Positions 14,703-22,795 of a stretch of DNA of 24,947 nt are shown here, one piece after another. Both the position numbers and the translations under genes were made by a program. Position 1 is the stretch's first letter. Each line of letters begins with the position of its first letter. The notes under the pieces were generated by a model that searched no databases, was not told where the DNA came from, and saw nothing but the letters and a program-made list of their open reading frames with translations. The DNA is from Bacteroidales bacterium. Its GTDB lineage: Bacteria > Bacteroidota > Bacteroidia > Bacteroidales > NBLH01. The DNA is taken from the NCBI GenBank assembly GCA_021647685.1, contig JAKIUH010000011.1, forward strand, positions 1-24,947, read 5' to 3'.

Positions 14703-17700
14703 TTATTCGTATTTTTTTTGAAAACTTCCAAAATAAAATGATTTAGCTCCTGTTAACAGGATACTCATTTCTGCAACAATACTTAATGACAACTCTTCCC
14801 CTATTATGCCGGTTTTTTCCGGAACAAAATCATTTTTGCCTATTTTTAGACTTAATTCCTTATTTTCAAATAAGTAATATTGTTCTTTTTCGCTTAATTC
14901 AAAAATCTCTTTATTGTTTTTATAGTAAAGTATATTTTCATTTTTATCAAAATAATATCCCTCATCATTTTGTTGCCAATATTTTTTATCCAAATACAGG
15001 TGCGGTTTTTCCTTATAAGGAGCACCGGATGTAGGGCAAAATGTATCGCAATTTCCACATTGGTTGCACCAGTCGGCAATATGTAAAATTTGCAGGTTTT
15101 GCTTAATCTCAAAAATTTTATCTTCGATAAAACTGCCATCAGGCATTATTTTAAACATTTTTTGCTTAAAAGGGCTTATCTCAAAAGAATGAAAAGCTGT
15201 ATTCGGACAAACAGTAGTACAAACATTGCAAACTTCATCACAAAGCAAACAACGGGCGGCTTCCTGCATTGCTTCCTCTTTACTCAAAGTTTGCGTAATT
15301 TGCTTAAAATTATTTCGTTCGTTGAGTGGTAACTCTTTTAATTGAACTTGGGGTATTTTAAGCGTTTTTTTACTCATCAAATCCGTAATCTTTTGCTTTT
15401 CTCTTTTAAACGGACGCATTGCGGTATCAAATTCAATATTTTCTCTATTGATAATTTCTTGTGCAGCTTTACGTCCGTTTCCCACGGCTTCAATCACCGA
15501 AACTCCTCCATTTAAAGCATCTCCACCGATAAATACATTCGGTATTTGAGTTTCAAAACTGTTTGCTTTTGTTTTTAAATCGTATTTATTCATAAAATCA
15601 ATGACGATATCCTGTCCAACGGCTGGAATAATTGTATCAGCCGGCAATTCAAATTCACTGCCTTCAATTATTACCGATTTTTGTCTTCCGCTCTCGTCTT
15701 TATCGCCCAGTTTCATTCTTTGACAAAGCAAACTTTTAATTTTCCCATTTTCTGACAGTAGCGAAACAGGGCTTATCAATTCTTTGATTTCAATACCTTC
15801 GGCAATTACTTCTTGAATTTCTTCATAATTCGCTGGCATTTGCTTTCGTGTACGGCGGTAAATAATTAAAACCTCTCCCCTGCCGTTTAATAATCGCTTT
15901 GCCGTTCGTGCCGCATCCATTGCCGTATTGCCGCCGCCAATAACCAGCACTTTTTCACCCAATTCTATCTTTTTACCTTCTTTTGCATCGTACAGAAACT
16001 GTAAAGGATTGAGTACCGATGCTTCATCTGCACCTTCAATGGCAAATGCTCTTGCTTTTTGTGCACCCACAGCAATAAAAATATAGTCGTAGGCTTTACG
16101 CAAAGCATTAAAGCGTTCTTTATCAATTTTTTGATTGTATGAAATTTTTACTCCTTCTTCTTCAATTTGATTAATATCAATGGCTTCTGCCTGTTCACTA
16201 ATTCTAAATTTCGGGATGGCTGCCTGCACCATTCCACCTGCTTTTTCTTTACTTTCAAATACAAAAGTTTCAAATCCGGCTTTGTTTAAAAAATAAGCTG
16301 CTGAGAGTCCTGCCGGTCCTGCACCGATAACGGCTACTTTTTTACCGTTTTTTACACTGCTGCGGTAAGTATCTGCAAGGCAAGCCTCAGGATTAGTATA
16401 TTGATAATATTGTTCACTGACAAATCTTTTTATTTCCCTGATTAGCAACGGACTATCATAATTTATTCGCGTACATTTTGTTTGACAGATATGGTCGCAA
16501 ACTTCGCCGGTAGTTACCGGAAAAGGATTGGTTTGTTGAATAACTTCAAAGGCTTTTTCAAATTCACCATGAGCGGTATAATACATATAATCTGGAATAC
16601 CTTGATTGGTTGGGCAAGTATCAACACAGGGTGCTTGTATGCAGTCAAAAGTATTCAGCTTACGCGATGTTTTGATACTCGGATCTTTAAAAGCACTTTT
16701 TTTATATTTACGGTCTTTGAGGACTTTATCGGCATATTGATTTAACTGTTTCAAACAGTTTTCACCCTTTTTATTTTGAGGTAGTTCGCTAATATTATCA
16801 AGATATTGTGCCAATTTACCATATCCGCCGGGTTTTAAAATATCTGAGCAAACCGTAACCGGATACATTCCGCAATTAATAACTTCCTGCACATTAAGTG
16901 CATCAATTCCAGCCGAAAAAGAGATGTCCAATTCACCTTTAAAATCATTTTGCAGCTTACGGGCAACATTTACCGAGATAGGGTGCAATACTTTACCGCT
17001 GGCATACATCATTTTTTCTTTTTTCGGAAAAACGTCTTTGTTGTTCAAGCTTTCCAAGGTATTGGTAAGTTTAAGAGCAAACTCCAAATGGTTTTCTTTG
17101 GCTGTTTTTTGCAATTTTTTGATAATTTTTAAAGCATCGGGATATTTCAAATCATGCTCGAAAGCAATATCAGGTACTTGTGTTTCAAAACCTGAATTTT
17201 TAATTATTTGAGTAAGTTGTTCCTTGCCCAAAAGTGTCGGGTTAAGTTTTATGGCCGTATGTAATTTTTTTTCGGTCAACAGATATTCGCCAATTTGCTC
17301 AATTTCCTCCGGCGGACAGCCATGCATGGTTGAAAGTGTGATGTTATCAGAAAGGCATGGACTAATGGTTAATTGCAACACCTCCGGGTATATATCTTTG
17401 ATTTCATTAATTTTGTGCTGCAATTCTGTACTTGCATTGTGCATTTTATTAAAAAACCATTGAATATTTTCGTTTTGGATACCTTGATAATCATAACCCA
17501 CACTCATATTAAAAATAAAACCCGCGTACGAAGTATCCATTCCTAATTTATGTTTTAGGATGTGGATGATAATCCAAGCATTCAGATATTGGTCAAAAGA
17601 TTGCCGGATTTTTAATTCTTGCGACCATTCACAATTATAGCCTTCGTCTTGCATATCAATACATGGCTTACTAATTTCCAATTCATCAAGGGTTTGTACC

Positions 17701-17960
17701 GTTTTTAGTTCAATAAAACGGGCACCTGTAAGCCATGCCGCAACAATGTTTTGTGCCATTTGTGTATGGGGACCGGCAGCCACACCAACAGGTGTTTCCA
17801 ATAATTGTCCGTAGCGTTTAAAGCGGTAGCTATCTTTATCCGAAGGATAAAAAAATAATGTTTTGGGTATGCTTAAAACAAAATCTGAATGATTGATTTG
17901 ATTCAGAATAATTTGCAATAAGTCTTTTAAAGGAATAATATTAAATCTATCGGAAATCAT
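14703..17960 (-). CDS. ygfK: YgfK-like multidomain flavin/Fe-S oxidoreductase (putative selenate reductase subunit)
   Basis: The 1085-residue protein has the full YgfK layout. Residues ~1-385 form a dihydroorotate/dihydropyrimidine dehydrogenase-like barrel with TPVGVAAGPHTQMAQNIV and FIELKTVQTLD, the family signature. Residues ~440-500 hold a GltD-type Fe-S helical domain (Cys440, 445, 449, 488, 492, 496). An FAD site (GAGPAG, 546-551), an NADPH site (GGGNTA, 675-680) and FIGGDA (811-816) follow. Two further cysteine clusters lie at 904-918 and 965-975. In E. coli ygfK is beside purine-catabolic genes (xdhD, ssnA, ygfM), and related clusters are linked to anaerobic purine use; the selenate-reductase name comes from a genetic screen and is uncertain. 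It leads an operon with the acyl-CoA synthetase and PLP enzyme. It probably moves electrons between NAD(P)H, a ferredoxin and an organic substrate in the cytoplasm. Confidence 0.9.
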   Translation of the reverse strand: MISDRFNIIPLKDLLQIILNQINHSDFVLSIPKTLFFYPSDKDSYRFKRYGQLLETPVGVAAGPHTQMAQNIVAAWLTGARFIELKTVQTLDELEISKPCIDMQDEGYNCEWSQELKIRQSFDQYLNAWIIIHILKHKLGMDTSYAGFIFNMSVGYDYQGIQNENIQWFFNKMHNASTELQHKINEIKDIYPEVLQLTISPCLSDNITLSTMHGCPPEEIEQIGEYLLTEKKLHTAIKLNPTLLGKEQLTQIIKNSGFETQVPDIAFEHDLKYPDALKIIKKLQKTAKENHLEFALKLTNTLESLNNKDVFPKKEKMMYASGKVLHPISVNVARKLQNDFKGELDISFSAGIDALNVQEVINCGMYPVTVCSDILKPGGYGKLAQYLDNISELPQNKKGENCLKQLNQYADKVLKDRKYKKSAFKDPSIKTSRKLNTFDCIQAPCVDTCPTNQGIPDYMYYTAHGEFEKAFEVIQQTNPFPVTTGEVCDHICQTKCTRINYDSPLLIREIKRFVSEQYYQYTNPEACLADTYRSSVKNGKKVAVIGAGPAGLSAAYFLNKAGFETFVFESKEKAGGMVQAAIPKFRISEQAEAIDINQIEEEGVKISYNQKIDKERFNALRKAYDYIFIAVGAQKARAFAIEGADEASVLNPLQFLYDAKEGKKIELGEKVLVIGGGNTAMDAARTAKRLLNGRGEVLIIYRRTRKQMPANYEEIQEVIAEGIEIKELISPVSLLSENGKIKSLLCQRMKLGDKDESGRQKSVIIEGSEFELPADTIIPAVGQDIVIDFMNKYDLKTKANSFETQIPNVFIGGDALNGGVSVIEAVGNGRKAAQEIINRENIEFDTAMRPFKREKQKITDLMSKKTLKIPQVQLKELPLNERNNFKQITQTLSKEEAMQEAARCLLCDEVCNVCTTVCPNTAFHSFEISPFKQKMFKIMPDGSFIEDKIFEIKQNLQILHIADWCNQCGNCDTFCPTSGAPYKEKPHLYLDKKYWQQNDEGYYFDKNENILYYKNNKEIFELSEKEQYYLFENKELSLKIGKNDFVPEKTGIIGEELSLSIVAEMSILLTGAKSFYFGSFQKKYE

Positions 17961-18170
17961 TTTAAAATTTTATTAAAAAAGGGCATAAATATAGTAATAA
18001 TTAATGAGTTTAGCGATTTTTCAGGCATCTAATATCTACAAAAGTCATCGGGTAATTTTAATAATTGTCCATTACTTATTGTATCGATTAATTCGCATTA
18101 ATTTAATGATGCATCCGATAACCATCAAAAAATTAATTAGATATTTGCGATTTATGGGATAAAAGTGGAT

Positions 18171-18201
18171 TTTGTTTTTTTAAAAAATAAAGCTACTTTT
18201 G
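18171..18201 (+). promoter_or_regulatory. Bacteroidota promoter of corA
   Basis: TTTG (18171-18174), 19 bases, then TACTTTTG (18194-18201) matches TTTG-N19-TAnnTTTG exactly. Transcription should begin near 18208, giving a leader of about 120 bases before ATG 18330. The rest of the 369-base gap (17961-18170) is AT-rich, and nothing else is recognised in it. Confidence 0.7.
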
Positions 18202-18228
18202 CCACGCAAACCAATATTTTAATGATTC

Positions 18229-18285
18229 ATGGAAGAAGGTCCCTATCATTCGAGTAGTAACAGAAAAGTATTAACCTGTCTGTAA
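18229..18285 (+). CDS. Possible 18-residue leader peptide of corA
   Basis: An open frame ATG 18229 to TAA 18283-18285 encodes MEEGPYHSSSNRKVLTCL. Its stop codon lies inside the 5' arm of the leader hairpin (18278-18290), so ribosomes on it would change the RNA fold. A second ATG at 18222 opens an 11-codon frame ending at 18257. No clear ribosome site precedes either, which is common in this phylum. Salmonella corA is known to have a regulatory leader ORF (corL); the parallel is functional only, with no sequence similarity claimed. Confidence 0.3.
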   Translation: MEEGPYHSSSNRKVLTCL

Positions 18286-18322
18286 GGGACTGCCGTCTCT
18301 TTACAGACCCAATGTAAGGAGA
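18238..18322 (+). promoter_or_regulatory. corA leader with mutually exclusive RNA hairpins controlling the ribosome site
   Basis: State 1: 18278-18290 pairs with 18295-18308 (13 pairs, one bulged T at 18300, loop TGCC), leaving the ribosome site AAGGAGA (18316-18322) free. State 2: AGGGAC (18285-18290) pairs instead with GTCCCT (18239-18244), freeing TCTCTTT (18296-18302), which can pair with all seven bases of AAGGAGA (one G-U). The strong ribosome site is itself unusual here. It is not an M-box that I recognise. Confidence 0.55.
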
Positions 18323-18329
18323 TGGAATT

Positions 18330-19259
18330 ATGATTAAAATCTTTAAAACTTTCGGTGGATATACCGAAATTAACGAGATAGAGAAAAATTGTTGGATTAA
18401 TGTTACCGCACCCTCTCAAAGCGAAATTCAGCGTATTATACATGAGTTTAAACTTCCTGATGATATTGTTGAAGATATTTTAGACCCCGATGAACGTTCA
18501 CGTGTAGAGTTTGAAGATGATTGGACTGTGGTAATTATGCGTATCCCTATTAAAACACAGAACAACGGTATTCCGTTTCAAACTATTCCTTTGGGTGTTT
18601 TTTTGGCAAAAGATTTTGTTTTGACTTTGTGTTTGCGTGAAAATGAAATTTTGCCTGCCGATAAACCTTCTCCTTTTAAACGCAGCTATAAAGAAATTAC
18701 CGATAATTATAATTTTATTTTACGTTTACTTTTGCGCTCGGGCGATACTTATTTACGCTATTTAAAGCAAATAAACATCCAAGCTTCACGTATTGAATTG
18801 GAATTGCAGGAAACGATTAAAAATGAAAAACTTACCCAGCTTTTGAAAATGGAAAAATGTTTGGTTTATTTTTTAACATCCATAAAAGCTAATAAAATAG
18901 TTTTTGCGCGTTTGCGTCGTTCCAGAAAAATTAATTCTGAAATCAACGAAGATTTGCTCGAAGATGCCGAAATTGAAAATTTACAGGCACTGGAAATGGC
19001 ACAAATCTACTCGGACATATTATCGGAGACTACCGAAACATTTGCATCCATTATTTCGAACAATATGAACGAAATAATGAAAAAACTAACCTTAATTTCT
19101 ATTATCTTGATGATACCTACATTAATATCAGGCATCTACGGGATGAACGTTCCAAATTATATTGAGCATAATTACTGGTCTTTTCCGGTAATTTTATTTG
19201 TTATGTTTGTTCTTTCGGCTTGGGGCGTATATTTATTCCGGCGTAAAGAATGGTTTTGA
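18330..19259 (+). CDS. corA: CorA-family Mg2+/Co2+ transporter
   Basis: The 309-residue protein has the CorA plan: an N-terminal cytoplasmic alpha/beta domain (~1-120), a long stalk helix region (~125-250, charged and coiled), transmembrane helix 1 (~252-270) ending in the selectivity motif YGMN (270-273), and helix 2 (~283-303) followed by the basic tail RRKEWF. CorA pentamers let Mg2+ (and Co2+ or Ni2+) into the cell, gated by Mg2+ bound to the cytoplasmic domains. In place of the common GMNFxxMPE loop it has GMNVPNYIEHNYW. ATG 18330 is set by AAGGAG (18316-18321) eight bases upstream. It stands alone, with its own promoter and a structured leader suggesting control at translation. Confidence 0.93.
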   Translation: MIKIFKTFGGYTEINEIEKNCWINVTAPSQSEIQRIIHEFKLPDDIVEDILDPDERSRVEFEDDWTVVIMRIPIKTQNNGIPFQTIPLGVFLAKDFVLTLCLRENEILPADKPSPFKRSYKEITDNYNFILRLLLRSGDTYLRYLKQINIQASRIELELQETIKNEKLTQLLKMEKCLVYFLTSIKANKIVFARLRRSRKINSEINEDLLEDAEIENLQALEMAQIYSDILSETTETFASIISNNMNEIMKKLTLISIILMIPTLISGIYGMNVPNYIEHNYWSFPVILFVMFVLSAWGVYLFRRKEWF

Positions 19260-19297
19260 TTGCAGTATAGCAAAAGGTGTTATAATCGTTTGGTGTT

Positions 19298-20017
19298 TTA
19301 GTATATTCTTGCATCATAATTTTTAAGTTCTTTGGCTAATTTTCGTGCTCCGGGATTTACTTTTTCAAGTAATGCCCAAAAGTTTTTTCCATGATTCTTT
19401 ACAATCGTATGACAAAGTTCATGTAAAATTACGTGCTCAATTAAATGTTCCGGCAAACGCATTAAGTGCAAACTTAAATTAATACGGTTGTCGTATGAAC
19501 AACTGCCCCAACGACTGACCGTATTTTTTACGGTTAAACTTTTATATTTAAACCCGTGCTTTTTTGCCAATTCAAGTGTTTTTTTCGGGAGTACTTCCCA
19601 TGCTTCAACCAACCATGCTTTTTCAATGGCTTTACGAATACCCGCTTGAACCCGCTCATCCCGGATGGCAATATTATGCGGATATTTTATTTTGATTTCA
19701 TTACCGGTAATTTGTGTATAAAAACGCTTTCCTTTTGCTTTTTCTATTTTTAAACAATGATAAAGCGTACAAAATCGGGTATTTTCAGTAAATACCGTAC
19801 GCTTTTCTTCAATTTGTTCCATTTTAGACAAACTGCTTTTTATCCAATCTTGCTTCTCGCGGATAAAATTTTCTGCTGTTTTATAAGTTACCAATGGAGG
19901 GATTACCGCTATCACACCACCAAAAGGTTTCACTTTTATGGATAATCGCCGGGCACGTTTTGTTTTTTTTAATAAAATTTCGCCTATTCCGCTTATATAG
20001 ATGATTTTTTCAGCCAA
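19298..20017 (-). CDS. YgjP-like metallopeptidase (DUF45, SprT/M48-like fold)
   Basis: This 239-residue protein has the DUF45/YgjP signature: RARRLSIKVKPFGGVIAVIP (21-40) at the N-terminus, SRWGSCS (168-174), and the zinc motif HELCH (199-203) with a further histidine in KNHGKNFW (~209). Family members resemble SprT and WLM metallopeptidases; E. coli YgjP has been described as a UTP pyrophosphatase, so the reaction is not settled. The best start is TTG 20017: no ATG occurs in frame before residue 66, while the first family motif begins at residue ~21, and AAAAGGAA lies about 8 bases upstream. It is transcribed divergently from the isoaspartyl peptidase gene, with 53 bases between them. Confidence 0.85.
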   Translation of the reverse strand: MAEKIIYISGIGEILLKKTKRARRLSIKVKPFGGVIAVIPPLVTYKTAENFIREKQDWIKSSLSKMEQIEEKRTVFTENTRFCTLYHCLKIEKAKGKRFYTQITGNEIKIKYPHNIAIRDERVQAGIRKAIEKAWLVEAWEVLPKKTLELAKKHGFKYKSLTVKNTVSRWGSCSYDNRINLSLHLMRLPEHLIEHVILHELCHTIVKNHGKNFWALLEKVNPGARKLAKELKNYDARIY

Positions 20018-20018
20018 G

Positions 20019-20049
20019 TTTGTAATTCCTTTTCTATTTTGTATTTTTA
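20019..20049 (+). promoter_or_regulatory. Probable promoter of the isoaspartyl peptidase gene
   Basis: TTTG (20019-20022), 19 bases, then TATTTTTA (20042-20049), which matches TAnnTTTG at 5 of the 6 fixed positions. The start codon at 20071 leaves a leader of roughly 15 bases. Confidence 0.45.
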
Positions 20050-20070
20050 CACAAATAAAAATTTATACAA

Positions 20071-21060
20071 ATGAAACATTTTATTTTTAAACTCACAATA
20101 TCAGTTTTTGTATGGCTGTTTTCAGTAATTATTTTTGCACAACAAAAACCGGATTATGTAATCGTTATTCATGGAGGTGCAGGGGTAATTACCAAAAAAA
20201 ATATGACTCCTGAAAAAGAGGCTGCTTATCGTGCCAAATTAAACGAAGCCTTGGAAACGGGCAGGAAAATTCTTGAAAAAGGAGGAACGGCCACCGAAAC
20301 AGTTATTGCAGTTATTAATATTATGGAAGACTCACCTCTTTTTAATGCCGGGAAAGGTGCCGTTTTCACACACGATGGTAAAAATGAATTGGATGCTTCA
20401 ATTATGGACGGTAAAACGCTAAATGCCGGCGCTGTTGCCGGAGTTACCGATGTTAAAAATCCGATTACATTAGCTTATGCGGTAATGACCAAATCCAAGC
20501 ACGTTATGCTTTCGGGAGCAGGTGCTTCGCAGTTTGCCAAAGAACAAGGTTTGGAAATTGTTGACCCAAGTTATTTTTATACTGAAAATCGCTGGAAAAG
20601 TCTTCAAAAAGTATTGCAAAATGAAAAAAATGCCGAAAAAGAAAAGCACGGAACGGTGGGTTGTGCCGTTTTGGATAAATACGGTAATTTGGCAGCAGGA
20701 ACTTCAACAGGTGGAATGACCAACAAACAGTACGGCAGAATTGGCGATTCGCCGGTAATTGGCGCCGGCACCTATGCTGATAATGCTACTTGTGCGGTTT
20801 CTTGTACCGGACACGGAGAGTTTTTTATTCGTTATGTGGTAGCATATACGGTTTCTGCATTGATGAAATACAAAGGTTTGAGTCTTGAAGAAGCCGGCAA
20901 CGAAATTATCAATAAGACCTTAAAAGATGTTGGCGGCGAAGGCGGTTTAATTTCTGTAGATAAAGACGGAAATATTGCCATGCCTTTTAATACTCCGGGT
21001 ATGTTTCGCGGATATTTAAAATCAACAGGTGAGAAAAAGGTACTTATTTATAAAAATTAA
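20071..21060 (+). CDS. iaaA: Isoaspartyl peptidase/L-asparaginase (Ntn hydrolase), exported
   Basis: The 329-residue precursor should cut itself between Gly194 and Thr195 (EKHGTVGCAVLD) to give alpha and beta subunits, with Thr195 as the new N-terminal nucleophile. The type-2 asparaginase signatures are clear: VIHGGAGVI (32-40), FNAGKGAVFTHDGKNELDAS (91-110), and GTSTGGMTNKQYGRIGDSPV with GAGTYADN in the beta chain. It hydrolyses isoaspartyl dipeptides and asparagine. A signal peptide (KHFIFKLTISVFVWLFSVIIFAQ) directs it to the periplasm, as is usual in Bacteroidota; cytoplasmic E. coli IaaA lacks one. A small membrane-protein gene follows six bases after its stop. Confidence 0.93.
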   Translation: MKHFIFKLTISVFVWLFSVIIFAQQKPDYVIVIHGGAGVITKKNMTPEKEAAYRAKLNEALETGRKILEKGGTATETVIAVINIMEDSPLFNAGKGAVFTHDGKNELDASIMDGKTLNAGAVAGVTDVKNPITLAYAVMTKSKHVMLSGAGASQFAKEQGLEIVDPSYFYTENRWKSLQKVLQNEKNAEKEKHGTVGCAVLDKYGNLAAGTSTGGMTNKQYGRIGDSPVIGAGTYADNATCAVSCTGHGEFFIRYVVAYTVSALMKYKGLSLEEAGNEIINKTLKDVGGEGGLISVDKDGNIAMPFNTPGMFRGYLKSTGEKKVLIYKN

Positions 21061-21066
21061 AGCAGT

Positions 21067-21534
21067 ATGGAATTTTATTATGATTTAATACCGAATTATC
21101 AAATCAAAAGTAAATTTTGGCGATATTTTATAGTTGTACTTGTTTTTTCATTTGTATTTATGTATTTGTATTTAGACTATAAAGAACACAAAGCCTACTA
21201 TTATTATACAGCAGCTTTATGGACAATTTGGGCAATTGTTTTATCGTATCAAGCATATACGGGAAAACCCATTGATGCTCTTTTCGGCAAAAAATACATT
21301 CATATTAATGAGCAATTTATAAAATTGAAAGATAAACTTTTAGGAAAAGAAACAAGTATTGAATGGAGTAATTTGGAAAGTATCAAAATGAAACCAACCT
21401 ATTTATTGGTAAAAAGTAAGTTGGGTGATGAAATACAAATTGATTTTAAACAGATTGATTATATTGCGGTACAAGACTTGAAATCAATAATAAAAACATT
21501 GGTAAACAAATGGAAAGTTAAGACAGAGGATTAA
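21067..21534 (+). CDS. Small membrane protein with PH-like C-terminal domain, unknown function
   Basis: The 155-residue protein has two predicted membrane helices, FWRYFIVVLVFSFVFMYLYL (18-37) and YYYTAALWTIWAIVLSYQAY (45-64), joined by a short charged loop. A soluble part (~75-155) follows with the strand-turn pattern KYIHINEQFIKLKDKLLGKE, IEWSNLESIKMKPTYLLVK and EIQIDFKQIDY, like bacterial PH-like domains of YcxB or DUF304-type proteins, then a terminal helix. It starts six bases after the isoaspartyl peptidase stop and is co-transcribed with it. No family can be named with confidence. Confidence 0.7.
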   Translation: MEFYYDLIPNYQIKSKFWRYFIVVLVFSFVFMYLYLDYKEHKAYYYYTAALWTIWAIVLSYQAYTGKPIDALFGKKYIHINEQFIKLKDKLLGKETSIEWSNLESIKMKPTYLLVKSKLGDEIQIDFKQIDYIAVQDLKSIIKTLVNKWKVKTED

Positions 21535-21546
21535 AATATTCAATTT

Positions 21547-21783
21547 TCATCTTTTTCTAAGAATATAACGATCAACTAGCCACATAATTAACCAATAAAC
21601 TGGAACAATAAACGGACAAAGCATGAACAAAAGAAAAAGATAAGCATGATTTCCTGATGCATGTTTGCCAATTAAATAATCCATAAGGTAAAATACATTG
21701 TACCCAAAAATCAAAAATGAGTTCGGTCTAAAAATATTATTTATTGCCAAACTCTTCCTTGCCGTAAGCTTTTGAATCCTCAT
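21547..21783 (-). CDS. Small hypothetical membrane protein
   Basis: The frame codes for 78 residues from ATG 21783. The N-terminal part (RIQKLTARKSLAIN) is basic. Two hydrophobic stretches follow, one moderate (SFLIFGYNVFYLMDYLI, ~22-38) and one long (AYLFLLFMLCPFIVPVYWLI, ~48-67), with a basic tail RYILRKR, which fits a membrane protein with both ends inside. It is convergent with the preceding gene, 12 bases away. I see no recognisable family; coding status rests on length, topology and the absence of any other gene in 21535-21953. Confidence 0.5.
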   Translation of the reverse strand: MRIQKLTARKSLAINNIFRPNSFLIFGYNVFYLMDYLIGKHASGNHAYLFLLFMLCPFIVPVYWLIMWLVDRYILRKR

Positions 21784-21920
21784 TATCAATCAGTTAAGTA
21801 CGCTCCAAAAATTTACTCCGCCTTGATTTTGACAAAAATCTACTTTTTTAGACTCGACTCAAAATATTTTTTCTGATTTTATGCTTTTAGATGCAGCGAA
21901 AAATAAAAAATTACGTCATT

Positions 21921-21950
21921 AAAAAGGTAATATTAATTTTAAAAAGGTAA
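21921..21950 (+). repeat. Direct repeat AAAAAGGTAA ahead of the GIN-domain gene
   Basis: AAAAAGGTAA occurs at 21921-21930 and 21941-21950, exactly 20 bases apart, the second ending three bases before ATG 21954. Either copy contains a weak ribosome site; the spacing of two helical turns would also suit a regulator site. Confidence 0.45.
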
Positions 21951-21953
21951 ATT

Positions 21954-22643
21954 ATGAAAAAAGGATTAATTATTTTATGGAGTGTATTATTATTTTGGGG
22001 GATTAATGCACAAGAAAAAAACTATCAAGGATTATCTAATTTTACAAAAGTTGGGATTGCTGTTCCTGCCGATGTTATAGTTACGCAAAGTTCTAATCAA
22101 TCGGTACGGATTGAGACCATTCAATCAAATTTAGATAAGATTGAAGTAGCGGTTAAAGACAAAAAACTCATAATCAAATCAATAAGAAACAACACCCATT
22201 TTTCCGGAAAAATTAAAATCTACATCAGTATGAACAAAATAAACGAACTATCTTTAGCTGGTTCCGGAAATATTACAACGCAAGGAAAAGTTACTACCGA
22301 TGATTTGGATTTATCTGTTGCGGGTAGTGGAAACATTTCATCAAAAAACCTCACAGCAGAAAGTGTAAAAGTATCAATAGCAGGCTCAGGAAAAATTAAT
22401 TTATCGGGCGATGGAATTGCCAATAGTTTAAAAGCAAGTATTGCCGGCTCAGGCGATGTTCACGCAAAAGATTTTAAGGCACAATCTGTTAAAACCTCTA
22501 TCAGTGGCTCTGCCGATTGTTATGTTAGTGCAGTTGAGGAGTTGAAAGTAAGTCTTTCAGGCAGCGGAAATGTTTATTATCTGGGGAATCCTTTAATTGA
22601 TGCACATATTTCAGGCTCGGGAAAAGTAAAAAGTATAAATTAG
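21954..22643 (+). CDS. Head GIN domain-containing (DUF2807) secreted protein
   Basis: The 229-residue protein has a signal peptide (KKGLIILWSVLLFWGINAQ). The mature part carries the DUF2807/GIN pattern: an N-terminal segment FTKVGIAVPADVIVTQSSNQ, then seven turns of a short repeat marked by AGSGN, AGSGN, AGSGK, AGSGD, SGSAD, SGSGN and SGSGK, spaced about 17-23 residues, consistent with a right-handed parallel beta-helix. Such proteins are common in Bacteroidota, mostly exported, and of unknown function; some sit with anti-sigma or stress genes. It stands alone with its own strong terminator. Confidence 0.88.
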   Translation: MKKGLIILWSVLLFWGINAQEKNYQGLSNFTKVGIAVPADVIVTQSSNQSVRIETIQSNLDKIEVAVKDKKLIIKSIRNNTHFSGKIKIYISMNKINELSLAGSGNITTQGKVTTDDLDLSVAGSGNISSKNLTAESVKVSIAGSGKINLSGDGIANSLKASIAGSGDVHAKDFKAQSVKTSISGSADCYVSAVEELKVSLSGSGNVYYLGNPLIDAHISGSGKVKSIN

Positions 22644-22668
22644 TGATTAAACATAATATGAGTGTGTT

Positions 22669-22704
22669 GTGGTAAGGCGAAATAAGTGCCTTACCACTTT
22701 TTTT
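22669..22704 (+). terminator. Rho-independent terminator after the GIN-domain gene
   Basis: A perfect 10-bp stem GTGGTAAGGC/GCCTTACCAC (22669-22678 and 22688-22697), nine-base loop, then seven Ts (22698-22704). Confidence 0.92.
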
Positions 22705-22729
22705 ATCTTTATTTAAAGCTTAAAATAAA

Positions 22730-22760
22730 TTTGTATAAAAAGAGTGAATAATTAACTTTG
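22730..22760 (+). promoter_or_regulatory. Bacteroidota promoter of guaD
   Basis: TTTG (22730-22733), 19 bases, then TAACTTTG (22753-22760) matches TTTG-N19-TAnnTTTG exactly; the start codon is at 22796. Confidence 0.7.
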
Positions 22761-22795
22761 AACCACTCAAGCATGTTATATAAATTTAGTAAGAT

